Both the position numbers and the translations under genes were made by a program. This document shows, piece by piece, positions 8,057 to 16,484 of a stretch of 59,777 nt of DNA. This stretch comes from Pseudomonadota bacterium (GTDB taxonomy: Bacteria; Pseudomonadota; Alphaproteobacteria; Caulobacterales; Caulobacteraceae). The notes under the pieces are model-generated. The model did not search any database, was not told where the DNA came from, and worked only from the letters and a program-made list of their open reading frames with translations. The stretch's first letter is position 1. Each line of letters begins with the position of its first letter. The stretch is from contig JAHWJX010000005.1 in the NCBI GenBank assembly GCA_019348195.1, forward strand, positions 1 to 59,777, read 5' to 3'.

Positions 8057-8509
8057 GCTGCGAACCACCAGCCGGGCCCCATCGGCCAGACGGGCCACTT
8101 CGATCCGGGCGCCCTCGGGCAGGTCCCCGCCGTCCTCCAGCTCCGCGGCCCATTCGCATCCGTCCACCGCCACACGGCCGTAGCCGCCGGTGAAGGGGCT
8201 GGTGGCGCGGCCGGACTGGCCGATCAGGCGCTCGACGTTGTTGTTCAGGTCTCCCCTGGCCGGGCTTGGCGCGAGAAAGCGGCGGCCGGCGAAGGTCGCG
8301 GCGACCGTCAAGGCGGCGAAGGCGGCGACCTCGCCCGGCAGACCGATGTCGAGGTTGAGAAAGGCCAGATAGGCCACGGCCGCAGCCGACACCGCGGCCC
8401 AGAGCAGCCAGCCGGACCCCGTGGTCACCTCGGCCGTCAGGATCAGCGCCGCCACGCCCAGCCAGATCCAGGCCGGCTGGGCGCGGTAGAGTTCGACCAG
8501 CCAATCCAT
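8006..8509 (-). CDS. NfeD family membrane protein
   Basis: A short NfeD-type protein of 167 residues. Three hydrophobic segments (about 14-36, 36-52, 58-75) are followed by a C-terminal OB-fold-like domain (LIGQSGRATSPFTGGYGRVAVDG, with LPEGARIEVARLADGARLVV). NfeD proteins pair with SPFH/slipin proteins in membranes. Here the ATG overlaps the stop of the SPFH gene by one base (TGATG), which indicates translational coupling. The 3' end overlaps the convergent GT61 gene. Confidence 0.88.
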   Translation of the reverse strand: MDWLVELYRAQPAWIWLGVAALILTAEVTTGSGWLLWAAVSAAAVAYLAFLNLDIGLPGEVAAFAALTVAATFAGRRFLAPSPARGDLNNNVERLIGQSGRATSPFTGGYGRVAVDGCEWAAELEDGGDLPEGARIEVARLADGARLVVRSLALPGPRSPEGVETPA

Positions 8510-9558
8510 CAGGCGCGCTCCGCCGTGGGCGGAACGGCCATGGCGGGCGGGGTCAGCGCGCGGGGGCCGGCAGGCGCCTCGGCCCTGGGCCCGTCAAGTT
8601 CGCGCGGGCGCGGGGCCGCCGGACGGACCGCCTGGGGGGCGGGCTGAGCGGAGCCGGGGCGCGCGGCCCCGATCAGCTCGCCGATCCCGGCCAGAGAGCC
8701 CGCCAGAGAGCCCAGCTCGGCCGGAACGATCACCGTTTTCTGATTGGGCGAGGAGGCCAGCTGGGCGAAGGCGTCCACATAGCGCTGGGCCACGAAGTAG
8801 TTGATCGCGTTGACGTCGCCGTTGGCGATCGCCTGGGAGACGACCTCCGTGGCGCGGCCCTCGGCTTCCGCCTGGCGTTCGCGCGCCTCCGCATCGCGAA
8901 AGGCGGCCTCACGTCGGCCTTCCGCCTGAAGGATGGCGGCGGCCTTGGCGCCCTCGGCGCGGGTCATGGCGGACTGCTTCTCCCCGTCGGCTTCGATGAT
9001 CACGGCGCGGCGCTCGCGCTCGGCCTTCATCTGGCGCGCCATGGCCTGGGTGATGTCCGGCGGCGGGATCAGGTCCTTGATCTCGATGCGGGTGGCCTTG
9101 ACGCCCCAGGGCCCCGTGGCGTGGTCGATCGCGGCCAGCAGCCGGGTGTTGATCTGCTCGCGCTGGGACAGGACTTCGTCCAGGTCCATGGACCCCACCA
9201 CGGTGCGCAGATTGGTCTGGGCCAGCTGGGTGATGGCGAAGTTGAGGTTGTCCACGCGGTAGGCGGCCGCGGCCGCGTCCATCACCTGGATGAAGATGAT
9301 GGCGTCGACCTGGACGGAGACGTTGTCCTTGGTGATGACCTCCTGGCGGGGAACGTCGAGCACCTGCTCCATGACGTTCACCCGCCGACCCACGGTCTCC
9401 ACGAAGGGGGTCAGGAAGGTGATGCCGGGCTTGAGCGTGCGGGTGTAGCGACCGAAACGCTCAACCGTGAACTCGCGACCCTGGGGCACGATCTTCACCG
9501 TGCTGAACAAGAGCGCCAGCGCCAGCACGACCAAGATGAGGGGGATGATCAGGTCCAT
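8509..9558 (-). CDS. SPFH/band 7 (slipin, QmcA-like) membrane protein
   Basis: A stomatin-like protein of 349 residues. One N-terminal transmembrane segment (3-21) is followed by the SPFH domain (VPQGREFTVERFGRYTRTL ... QVDAIIFIQV ... NLRTVVGSMDLDEVLSQRE), then a long Glu/Ala/Arg-rich coiled coil (about 180-230) and a Pro/Ala-rich tail. These proteins form oligomeric microdomain scaffolds in the inner membrane. Its partner NfeD gene is coupled directly downstream. The ATG start gives the TM at residue 3, as in the family. Confidence 0.93.
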   Translation of the reverse strand: MDLIIPLILVVLALALLFSTVKIVPQGREFTVERFGRYTRTLKPGITFLTPFVETVGRRVNVMEQVLDVPRQEVITKDNVSVQVDAIIFIQVMDAAAAAYRVDNLNFAITQLAQTNLRTVVGSMDLDEVLSQREQINTRLLAAIDHATGPWGVKATRIEIKDLIPPPDITQAMARQMKAERERRAVIIEADGEKQSAMTRAEGAKAAAILQAEGRREAAFRDAEARERQAEAEGRATEVVSQAIANGDVNAINYFVAQRYVDAFAQLASSPNQKTVIVPAELGSLAGSLAGIGELIGAARPGSAQPAPQAVRPAAPRPRELDGPRAEAPAGPRALTPPAMAVPPTAERA

Positions 9559-9630
9559 GGGTGTTTTCGCCTCCCGAGGCTCATCATACCGCGAAGCTGA
9601 GCAGGTTTAAGCGAATTCGAGAGCTGGGCC

Positions 9631-9987
9631 TCAGCGAGTTCCGGCGAGCACGCGGGACAGATCGCGGCCGCGTGCGGCGATGCGGGCGGCTTCCGCGCGG
9701 GCTGCGGGGTCACAGCGGGAGTGGCTGGTCTGAGCGCCCAGGAAACCCACGTTGAAGCTGTCGAACAACTGGTCGCGAAAGGCGCGGTCCGGCTGTTCGA
9801 TCTCCACCATCCGCACCATGCGGGCGCGCCAGACCTGATCGCCTTCACCCTGGCAACGCATGCGCAGGGCGTGAGCCTGGCCCAGGGTGTAGGCTAGGTC
9901 GGCCAGGGTCTCGCGAACGGCGGGGGCGCGGTCCTGCGCGGAGGCGGCGCCGGACAGGAGAAGGACGGCCGCGAGCACGATGCGCAT
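9631..9987 (-). CDS. TIGR02301-type small exported protein
   Basis: A 118-residue protein with a Sec signal (MRIVLAAVLLLSGAASAQD) and a mature domain holding the pattern LAYTLGQAHALRMRCQGEGD, QVWRARM and FNVGFLGAQ. This resembles the TIGR02301 family of Alphaproteobacteria, whose function is unknown. Two cysteines (about 45 and 92) could form a disulfide. It starts 21 bases from the divergent NUDIX gene. It precedes the SPFH-NfeD pair on the same strand with a 72-base gap. Confidence 0.7.
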   Translation of the reverse strand: MRIVLAAVLLLSGAASAQDRAPAVRETLADLAYTLGQAHALRMRCQGEGDQVWRARMVRMVEIEQPDRAFRDQLFDSFNVGFLGAQTSHSRCDPAARAEAARIAARGRDLSRVLAGTR

Positions 9988-10008
9988 GGAAGGCCTATAA
10001 GGGTGAGC

Positions 10009-10428
10009 ATGGAGCCTCTTGCAATTGGCGCGCCTGTGGCGGCCGCCGGCGTGGTCTGCCTGCGCGGGACGGAGGTGCTGCTGATCCGGCGGGGCACGCC
10101 GCCGAGGCTGGGCGAGTGGAGCCTCCCCGGCGGGCGGATCGAGCCGGGTGAGCGGGCCGTGGACGCGGCCCTGCGAGAACTGGAAGAGGAAACAGGCGTG
10201 CAGGCGGAGATCACCGGCCTGCTGGACGTGATCGACGGGCTCTTCCCGGGACGGCATTACCTGCTGGTGGACTATGCCGCGCGGTGGGTCTCGGGAGAGC
10301 CGCGAGCCGGGGACGATGCGGCCGACGCCCGGTTCTGGCCGGCGGAGGCGGCCATCGCGGCGGTGGACTGGAGTGAGACCAAGCGGGTCATCCGGCTGGC
10401 GCTGTTGAAGGCTTCGTCGCGGGCCTAG
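10009..10428 (+). CDS. NUDIX hydrolase
   Basis: The Nudix box GGRIEPGERAVDAALRELEE (then ETGV) is complete, with all catalytic glutamates, so the enzyme should hydrolyse a nucleoside-diphosphate-linked substrate. The substrate cannot be read from the sequence. The ATG at 10009 has AAGG six bases upstream; a GTG two codons earlier is possible. About 140 residues, a single domain. The gene is divergent from TIGR02301 with only 21 bases between starts. Its last 41 bases overlap the convergent patatin gene. Confidence 0.9.
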   Translation: MEPLAIGAPVAAAGVVCLRGTEVLLIRRGTPPRLGEWSLPGGRIEPGERAVDAALRELEEETGVQAEITGLLDVIDGLFPGRHYLLVDYAARWVSGEPRAGDDAADARFWPAEAAIAAVDWSETKRVIRLALLKASSRA

Positions 10429-11455
10429 ACCCCGGCGGCAGAAAGGCGTCGCGGATGGAGACGCTGGAGCGGACGCCCACCGCCTCGAAGCCCTGGGCCA
10501 GCCATTGGTCGGCCGCTCGTCGGCCTCGGGCGCGGAGATCCTGGAGGAAGCCCCATTCGGTGTCGAATTTGGAGGACAAGGACAGGTCGTCCAGCCAAGG
10601 GCTGGCCTGTATCGCGTGGACATGGATCCGGCGGTAACGGCTGCGCGCCTCCGGGCGGAGCAGATCCTCCTCAAGGAGGCGGTTCACGAAAGCGATGGCG
10701 CGCAGCTCGGCCGTGAGCGAGGCGTTGAAGCTGATCTCGTTCAGCCGGTCCATGATCTCGGCGGAGCGGCGGGGCGTCTCCTCCCGTTTGAGCGGATTGA
10801 TGTGGACCACCAGCAGGTCCTCCGGGCTGTCGTCGTAGAACAGGGGCCAGAGCGCGGGATTAGCGACGTAGCCCCCATCCCAGTAATCCTCGCCCTCGAT
10901 CCGCACCGCCTGGAAAAGCTGCGGCAGGCAGGCGGAGGCCAGCACCACCTCGGGTGAAAGCTCGGCTTCGGTGAAGACCCGCGCCTCTCCGGTGCGTACG
11001 CTGGTGGCCGACACCTTGAGCTTCACCGGCGAGCCGGAGCGCAGGGCGGCGAAGTCGACCCGGCTGGACAGGATGCCGCCCAGCGGATTGTGGCTCCACG
11101 GGTTGTCGTAGGGAGACACGGTCAGCGCGGCCGTCTCCCACCATTGGTACAAGGGCGAGCCCGTCAGCCAGGGCGTAAAGGCGTTCCAGATCTCATGGTC
11201 GCCGAAGACGTTGCGACCGCCGGCCTGGTTCACGGCGCGCCAGAAACCCTCGAGCTCGGCCCTGGCCCCTGCCCTGCCCCCATGCAGCAGGCCCGAGGCG
11301 TAGGCCACCGCATTGAAAGCCCCGGCGGACGCGGCCGTGATCGCGCCAACCTCCAACCGCTCCTCCTCGAGCAGGCGGTCCAGCACGCCCCATTGAAAGG
11401 CGCCGTGGCTCCCGCCGCCCTGAAGCGCGAGGCTGATGCGCTTGGGTTCGGCCAC
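10388..11455 (-). CDS. Patatin-like phospholipase/esterase in the 3-hydroxybutyrate operon
   Basis: A patatin fold protein of 355 residues. The oxyanion glycines are present (LQGGGSHGAFQWG, 12-24) and the Asp of the Ser-Asp dyad is in DGGYVANP. The nucleophile elbow reads AASAG where most patatins have GTSAG, so the first glycine is replaced while Ser and following Gly remain. The GTG start lies directly after the TAG of the dehydrogenase gene (zero gap), indicating coupled translation. Patatins next to 3-hydroxybutyrate dehydrogenase genes are common in Alphaproteobacteria and may act on PHB or its oligomers; that role is inference. The C-terminal ~20 residues are Pro-rich. Confidence 0.85.
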   Translation of the reverse strand: MAEPKRISLALQGGGSHGAFQWGVLDRLLEEERLEVGAITAASAGAFNAVAYASGLLHGGRAGARAELEGFWRAVNQAGGRNVFGDHEIWNAFTPWLTGSPLYQWWETAALTVSPYDNPWSHNPLGGILSSRVDFAALRSGSPVKLKVSATSVRTGEARVFTEAELSPEVVLASACLPQLFQAVRIEGEDYWDGGYVANPALWPLFYDDSPEDLLVVHINPLKREETPRRSAEIMDRLNEISFNASLTAELRAIAFVNRLLEEDLLRPEARSRYRRIHVHAIQASPWLDDLSLSSKFDTEWGFLQDLRARGRRAADQWLAQGFEAVGVRSSVSIRDAFLPPGSRPATKPSTAPAG

Positions 11456-12256
11456 CTATTGGGCCGTCCAGCCGCCGTCGACGGAGAAGTTGGCGCCGTT
11501 GGCCGAGGCCCCCAGGTCGGAGACGAGGTAAAGCAGCATCCCGGACAGGTGGTCGTACTCGACGAAGCGCTTGTTGGGCTGGGCGGCCAGGATCACGTCG
11601 CGCATCACCGCCTCTTCGCTGATCCCGCGGGCCTTGGCTTGGTCGGCGATCTGGCCGTCGACCAAAGGCGTGCGGACGTAGCCCGGGGAGATGGCGTTGC
11701 AGGTCACCCCGGTTTGAGCCAGCTCCAGCGCAACGCTCTTGGTGAAGCCGGCGACGCCGTGCTTGGCGGCCACATAGGCCGACTTGAAGGGCGAGGCGAC
11801 CAGGCTGTGAGCGGAGGCGATGTTGACGATCCGCCCGCGGCCCTGCGCCTTCATGAGCGGCACGGCGGCGTGGGTCGCGTGGAACACGGCCGACAGATTG
11901 ATCGCGATGATCAGGTCCCACCTTTCCGGCGGGAAATCCTCGACGGGGCTGACGTGTTGGACACCTGCGTTGTTGACCAGCATGTCCAGGCGGCCGAACT
12001 CGCGGTGGGTGGAGGTGATCATCTCGCCGATCTCCGCGGGCTTGGTCATGTCCGCCCCGTGGTAGCGAACGGGCCGTCCCGAGCTCTGCTCGATCTCGGC
12101 GCGGGCCTGCTCGATCTGGGCGGGGTCGCCCAGGCCGTTCAGAACGACGCTCGCGCCCGCGCCCGCCAAGGCTTCGGCCAGCGCGCGGCCGATGCCGCTG
12201 GTGGAGCCGGTCACAACGGCCACCTGGCCGGACAGGTCGATGGGCGGAACGGGCAT
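11456..12256 (-). CDS. 3-hydroxybutyrate dehydrogenase (SDR family)
   Basis: A classical short-chain dehydrogenase that matches D-3-hydroxybutyrate dehydrogenases, which oxidise 3-hydroxybutyrate to acetoacetate with NAD+. The Rossmann motif TGSTSGIG, the NNAG strand, the catalytic Ser in IASAHSLVASPFKS, the YVAAK Tyr-Lys pair and the SPGYVRTPLV segment are typical. The ATG at 12256 has a near-perfect AGGAGG upstream; the longer frame is non-coding. It is the first gene of a two-gene operon with the patatin. With the esterase at 1.7 kb it suggests PHB turnover. Confidence 0.93.
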   Translation of the reverse strand: MPVPPIDLSGQVAVVTGSTSGIGRALAEALAGAGASVVLNGLGDPAQIEQARAEIEQSSGRPVRYHGADMTKPAEIGEMITSTHREFGRLDMLVNNAGVQHVSPVEDFPPERWDLIIAINLSAVFHATHAAVPLMKAQGRGRIVNIASAHSLVASPFKSAYVAAKHGVAGFTKSVALELAQTGVTCNAISPGYVRTPLVDGQIADQAKARGISEEAVMRDVILAAQPNKRFVEYDHLSGMLLYLVSDLGASANGANFSVDGGWTAQ

Positions 12257-12392
12257 AGGCGGGCCTCCTGCGCGAGGGCCGCCCCTTAGCACGGATGCTG
12301 CAACCGCGAAGCGCCGTTAGCCGCGGCTGCTCTCGATGGGAGGCATGAGATGGTGAACGGACTCCGGACCTCGAAAGAGCGCGCCGGCTGGG

Positions 12393-13178
12393 TCAAGTTC
12401 CCGACAGAGGCGGCGGCTGCGGGCGAGTGAAAACCCAGTCGCCGGGGGCGGACAGGTCCGGGCGGAAGCGGTAACCCATCGCGTCGAAAGCCTTGAGGTC
12501 GTCAGCCCGCTGGGCGCGGCTGTTGATGGCGAAGCGGGCCATCTCGCCCCGGGCGCGCTTGGCGAAAAAGGCCAGTGTCCGGGCGCGACCGTCCTTCTCG
12601 TCCTTGAAACTGATGTTGAGGACCGGACGCTTCAGGGCGCGGGCGTCCACCGCGCCGAAGTACTCCTGGCTGGCCAGGTTGACGAGCGTGGGGTCCGCAT
12701 GCCCCTCCGAAGCCTTGCGCAAGGCCTTGGAGATGCGATCGCCCCAGAAGTCGTACAGGGTCGCGCCGCGGCGGGTGCGAAGCGCCACCCCCATCTCCAG
12801 CCGGTAGGGCTGGATGCAGTCCAGCGGGCGAAGCAGGCCGTACAGGCCGGACAGGATGCGGATGTGCCCCTGGGCGTAATCGAGCGCCGGACGGTCCAGC
12901 TCGCGGGCGCGCAGGCCTTGATAAACGTCGCCGGCGAAGGCCAGCGCCGCCTGGAGCCCCCCCTCCTCGCAGGTGAGGTCGAGCTCCTTGAAGCGTTGGA
13001 GGTTGAGGTCGGCCAGTTTCTCCGAGACGTCCATCAGCGCCATCAGATCGGCGCGGGTGAGCTTGCGCGCTACGCGGGCGAGTTCGGAGGCGTCCGCCAA
13101 GAATTCGGGCCGGGTGGCGGGGATGTCAGGCGCTGGAGTGAAATCCAGAGTTTTGGCCGGCGACAGGAGGAATAGCAT
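12393..13178 (-). CDS. yaaA: YaaA family peroxide-stress protein
   Basis: The N-terminus MLFLLSPAKTLDF and the block SGLYGLLRPLDCIQPYRLEM are signatures of YaaA (DUF328). In E. coli this protein lowers free iron and DNA damage during peroxide stress and binds DNA through a helix-hairpin-helix-like fold. A later NLASQEYF-type segment is also present. The length of 261 residues is usual. It is probably a single gene, with 92 bases upstream and 136 downstream free of genes. Confidence 0.94.
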   Translation of the reverse strand: MLFLLSPAKTLDFTPAPDIPATRPEFLADASELARVARKLTRADLMALMDVSEKLADLNLQRFKELDLTCEEGGLQAALAFAGDVYQGLRARELDRPALDYAQGHIRILSGLYGLLRPLDCIQPYRLEMGVALRTRRGATLYDFWGDRISKALRKASEGHADPTLVNLASQEYFGAVDARALKRPVLNISFKDEKDGRARTLAFFAKRARGEMARFAINSRAQRADDLKAFDAMGYRFRPDLSAPGDWVFTRPQPPPLSGT

Positions 13179-13271
13179 CAGGCGGGCGGCCGGGTCTGTG
13201 CGGTGGGCGCCGTCAGGCGCATGGGTGACCCCATCGGATGGGCGGGCATGTACGGCCGGGAAGCGGCACGG

Positions 13272-14666
13272 CTAGAACAGCACGCGCGGGTTCATGATGC
13301 GTCTGGGGTCCAGCGCCGCACGGATGGCGCGGTGGGCCGCCACCTCGGCCTCCGACTTGTAGCGAAGCGCTTCGGTGGACTTGAGCACGCCCAGGCCGTG
13401 TTCGGCCGACAGGCTGCCCCCCAGCTCGTGGGCGAGGTCGTGCAGGGCGCGTGAGCCTTCCTCGCGGGCGGCCGCGTGGGCGGCCCCCTTCCCGGGAGGC
13501 TGAAGGACGTCGAAGTGGACGTTGCCGTCGCCGACATGGCCGAAGGCGGTGACCTTGGCGCCGGGAGCGAGTTGCAGGGCCAGCACCGTGCCGCGTTGGA
13601 TGAACTCGGCCATCCGGCTGAGGGGGACGGAGATGTCGTGCTTCCACCCTTCGCCTTCGGGCTTCTGCGCGGCGGAGTGGTTCTCGCGCAGGGCCCAGAG
13701 TTCGCGGGCCTCGGCTTCGGACTTGGCCAGGACGGCGTCTTGCAGCAGGTCGGTCTCGAGGCCCGCGGCGAGGATGCGCTCCAGGGCGGGTCCGGCTTCG
13801 CCCGGGGCGGCGGTCGCGGTCTCGATCAGGACGTACCAGGGATGGGCTTCGGCCAGGGGGTCACGGGCGCCCGGGATGTTCTTGAGCACCAGGCCAAGGC
13901 TGGCGCGGCCCATGAGTTCGAAGGCCTCCACCGCGCCCTCCACCTTGGCGCGGGCGAGGAGGCGGAGGGCGTCGTCGGGGGAGCGGAGGCCTGCAAAGGC
14001 CACGGCGCGGGAGCGGAGCACGGGAAAGAGCTTCAGGGTGGCGGCGGTGATCAGGCCCAGGGTGCCCTCGGCGCCGATGAGCAACTGCTTCAAGTCGTAG
14101 CCGGATACATTCTTGCGCAGCCGGCTGAGCCCGCTCCAGAGCTCGCCATTGGGGAGGACGGCCTCGAGACCGAGCGCCAGATCGCGCATGGTGCCGTAGC
14201 GCAAGACCGCCGTACCTCCGGCGTTGGTGGACAGCAGACCGCCGATTGTGGCCGTGCCCTCGGAGGCGAGGCTGAGGGGGAAGAAGCGGTCGGCGGCGGC
14301 GGCGGCGGCCTGCACCTCGGCCAGGGTGACCCCGGCTTCAACCACGACCACATCGTCCTCGGGGGCGACCTCACGGATGGCGCGCAAGCGCTCCGTGGAG
14401 AAGAGCACCTCGCCCTGCGGGATCTGCCCGCCGACCAAGCCGGTGCCCCCGCCCTGGGGCGTGACGGCCGCCCCCGTCTCAGCGCAGATGCGGACCGCCA
14501 GCGCCACCTCCTGGGCGGTGCGGGGAAGCAGGAGCAACGGGGTTTCGCCCCGCCAGCGCCCGCGCCATTCGACCAGCTTGGGGGCGATCCGGGTGGGGTC
14601 GTCCGACCAACCGTCGGGACCAAGCGCCGCCTTGAGGCGGTCCAGGGTTTCGGCGGCCAGGGTCAT
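13272..14666 (-). CDS. FAD-binding oxidoreductase, D-2-hydroxyacid dehydrogenase type
   Basis: A two-domain flavoenzyme of 464 residues. The N-terminal FAD-binding type 4 (PCMH) domain contains PQGGGTGLVGGQ and LSTNAGGTAVLRYG. The C-terminal FAD-oxidase domain has the paired metal/substrate motifs FGHVGDGNVHFD and SAEHGLG. It belongs with D-lactate and D-2-hydroxyglutarate dehydrogenases (GlcD/D2HGDH group); the exact substrate is not resolved. The ATG overlaps the stop of the acyl-CoA dehydrogenase gene by 4 bases, so the two are co-translated. Confidence 0.88.
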   Translation of the reverse strand: MTLAAETLDRLKAALGPDGWSDDPTRIAPKLVEWRGRWRGETPLLLLPRTAQEVALAVRICAETGAAVTPQGGGTGLVGGQIPQGEVLFSTERLRAIREVAPEDDVVVVEAGVTLAEVQAAAAAADRFFPLSLASEGTATIGGLLSTNAGGTAVLRYGTMRDLALGLEAVLPNGELWSGLSRLRKNVSGYDLKQLLIGAEGTLGLITAATLKLFPVLRSRAVAFAGLRSPDDALRLLARAKVEGAVEAFELMGRASLGLVLKNIPGARDPLAEAHPWYVLIETATAAPGEAGPALERILAAGLETDLLQDAVLAKSEAEARELWALRENHSAAQKPEGEGWKHDISVPLSRMAEFIQRGTVLALQLAPGAKVTAFGHVGDGNVHFDVLQPPGKGAAHAAAREEGSRALHDLAHELGGSLSAEHGLGVLKSTEALRYKSEAEVAAHRAIRAALDPRRIMNPRVLF

Positions 14667-16390
14667 GCGGCCCCCAACAGTTCCGGCGTGAGACCGTAAA
14701 GCTCCTGGGCGCCCGCACAGACCGCCGCGACCTTTGCCGGCGCGGCGCTCAGCACCTGGTGGGCGTAGACTCGGGCCAGCGGAGCCTTGGCGGCGAGATA
14801 GGGGTCGGGCGAACCGGCGGCGGCCAGGGCGCCCTTGGCCAGGAGCCAGCCGCCGGTCACATCGCCCAGCAAGGCCAGGAAGGGCGTGGCTCCGGCCAGG
14901 GCGTCGGGGGCGCCGCGCCGGTCCAGAAGCCAGGCGGCTGCCTGTTGCATGGCCGCCACGCCCGCGCTGAGCGGCGGCGCGAGGTCGTGGAGGCCGTCAA
15001 CGGCGGCCAGTTCGGCGGCGGTGTCGCGCATGTCTTCGGCCAAGTCGCGAAGCGCGGCCCCCTCGCCCGCCGGCAGCTTGCGATTCACGAGGTCCAGCGC
15101 CTGGACGCCGTTCGCCCCTTCGTAGATCGGCGCGATGCGGGCGTCACGGTAGTGCTGGGCCGCACCCGTTTCCTCCACAAAGCCCATGCCGCCGTGCACC
15201 TGGAGGCCCATGGAGGCCACCTCCACGCCCATGTCCGTCGACCAAGCCTTGGCCACAGGCACCAGCAACTCGTAACGCCCGCGCGCGCGCTCGTCCGCCC
15301 CGGCCAGGTCGGCCTCCACGGCGGTCAGCAGGCAGATGGCGCGAGCGGCCTCGATGCGGGCCTTCATCACCGACAGGGTGCGGCGGACGTCCGGGTGGTC
15401 GAAGATGGGCGCGCCCGCTTCACCGGACCATGAGGAGCGGCCCTGCCGCCGCTCCAGCGCATAGGCCAGAGCCTGCTGATAGGCGCGCTCGGCGATGCCC
15501 ACCCCCTCGACGCCGACCCCCAGGCGGGCGGCGTTCATCATGGTGAACATATGCGCCAAGCCCTCATTGGGCTGACCGACCAGCTCGGCGCGCGCGCCCT
15601 CGAACAGCATGGTGCAGGTGGGTGAGGCGTTGATGCCCAGCTTGTGTTCGATCCCGGCCGGCCGGAGATGGTTGGGCGAGCCCAGCGAGCCGTCCGGATT
15701 CACCAGGAGCTTGGGCGCGAGAAACAGGGAGATGCCGCGCACCCCCTCCGGCGCCTCGGGCAGCCGGGCCAGCACCAGGTGGACGATGTTGTCGGCCAGA
15801 TCATGGTCGCCCCAGGTGATGTAGATCTTGGAGCCGTGCAGGGCGTAGGTCCCGTCCCCGTTGGGCAGGGCCCGGGTGCGGACGGCGCCCAGGTCCGTGC
15901 CGGCCTGGGGCTCGGTCAGGTTCATGGTGCCCGTCCACTCGCCGGACACCAGCCGGGGCAGGTAAAGGGCTTGCTGCTGGGCGTCGCCGTGAGCCTGCAG
16001 GGCCTCAGCCGCGGCCAGGGTCAGCAGGGGGCAAAGGCCGAAAGCCATGTTGGCCGCGTGCACCGTCTCCAGAACGGCCTGGGCGAGCGCGGTCGGAAGA
16101 CCTTGGCCGCCCCATCGCTCAGGCGCGGACAGTCCGCCCCAGCCGCCCTGGGCGTAAGCCTGGTAGGCTTCGCGGAAGCCGGCCGGGAGGGTCACCCGGC
16201 CGTTCTCGTAGCGCGCCCCTTGCTTGTCGCCCAGCCGGTTCAGCGGGGCCAGCACGTTCTCGGCCAGGTCCGCGGCGCCGGCCAGCACGGCTCCGAGCGT
16301 GTCGCGGTCCGGAGCATGCGGCAGTCGCCCCATGCCCGCCACTGCCGTCAGGGCGAAGCCGAGATCGCGGACAGGCGCGCGGTAGGTCAT
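14663..16390 (-). CDS. Acyl-CoA dehydrogenase, large (DmdC-like) type
   Basis: A 575-residue acyl-CoA dehydrogenase with the extra C-terminal domain of the DmdC/long form. The start MTYRAPVRDLGFAL is the typical N-terminus of this subfamily, so the ATG at 16390 is preferred over the longer frame. FAD/substrate segments (MNLTEPQAGTDLGAVRT; YITWGDHD), the catalytic-region IYEGANGVQALDLV and GLQVHGGMGFVEE are present. It oxidises an acyl-CoA to the enoyl-CoA. Chain specificity is unknown. It is coupled to the downstream flavoprotein gene. Confidence 0.93.
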   Translation of the reverse strand: MTYRAPVRDLGFALTAVAGMGRLPHAPDRDTLGAVLAGAADLAENVLAPLNRLGDKQGARYENGRVTLPAGFREAYQAYAQGGWGGLSAPERWGGQGLPTALAQAVLETVHAANMAFGLCPLLTLAAAEALQAHGDAQQQALYLPRLVSGEWTGTMNLTEPQAGTDLGAVRTRALPNGDGTYALHGSKIYITWGDHDLADNIVHLVLARLPEAPEGVRGISLFLAPKLLVNPDGSLGSPNHLRPAGIEHKLGINASPTCTMLFEGARAELVGQPNEGLAHMFTMMNAARLGVGVEGVGIAERAYQQALAYALERRQGRSSWSGEAGAPIFDHPDVRRTLSVMKARIEAARAICLLTAVEADLAGADERARGRYELLVPVAKAWSTDMGVEVASMGLQVHGGMGFVEETGAAQHYRDARIAPIYEGANGVQALDLVNRKLPAGEGAALRDLAEDMRDTAAELAAVDGLHDLAPPLSAGVAAMQQAAAWLLDRRGAPDALAGATPFLALLGDVTGGWLLAKGALAAAGSPDPYLAAKAPLARVYAHQVLSAAPAKVAAVCAGAQELYGLTPELLGAA

Positions 16391-16484
16391 GAGCTGGGGT
16401 GTATGACTTGACGCGACGCCTTGCCAGCGGCAGATCAGCAACCGCTTCGGTCACTGATCGAGGTCCCCATCACCGGAGATGACC

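Noticed and set aside
12350-12430. A 26-residue ORF after GGGAGG, overlapping the end of yaaA
   Set aside because: Too short to judge, no conserved feature, antisense to yaaA at its 3' end.
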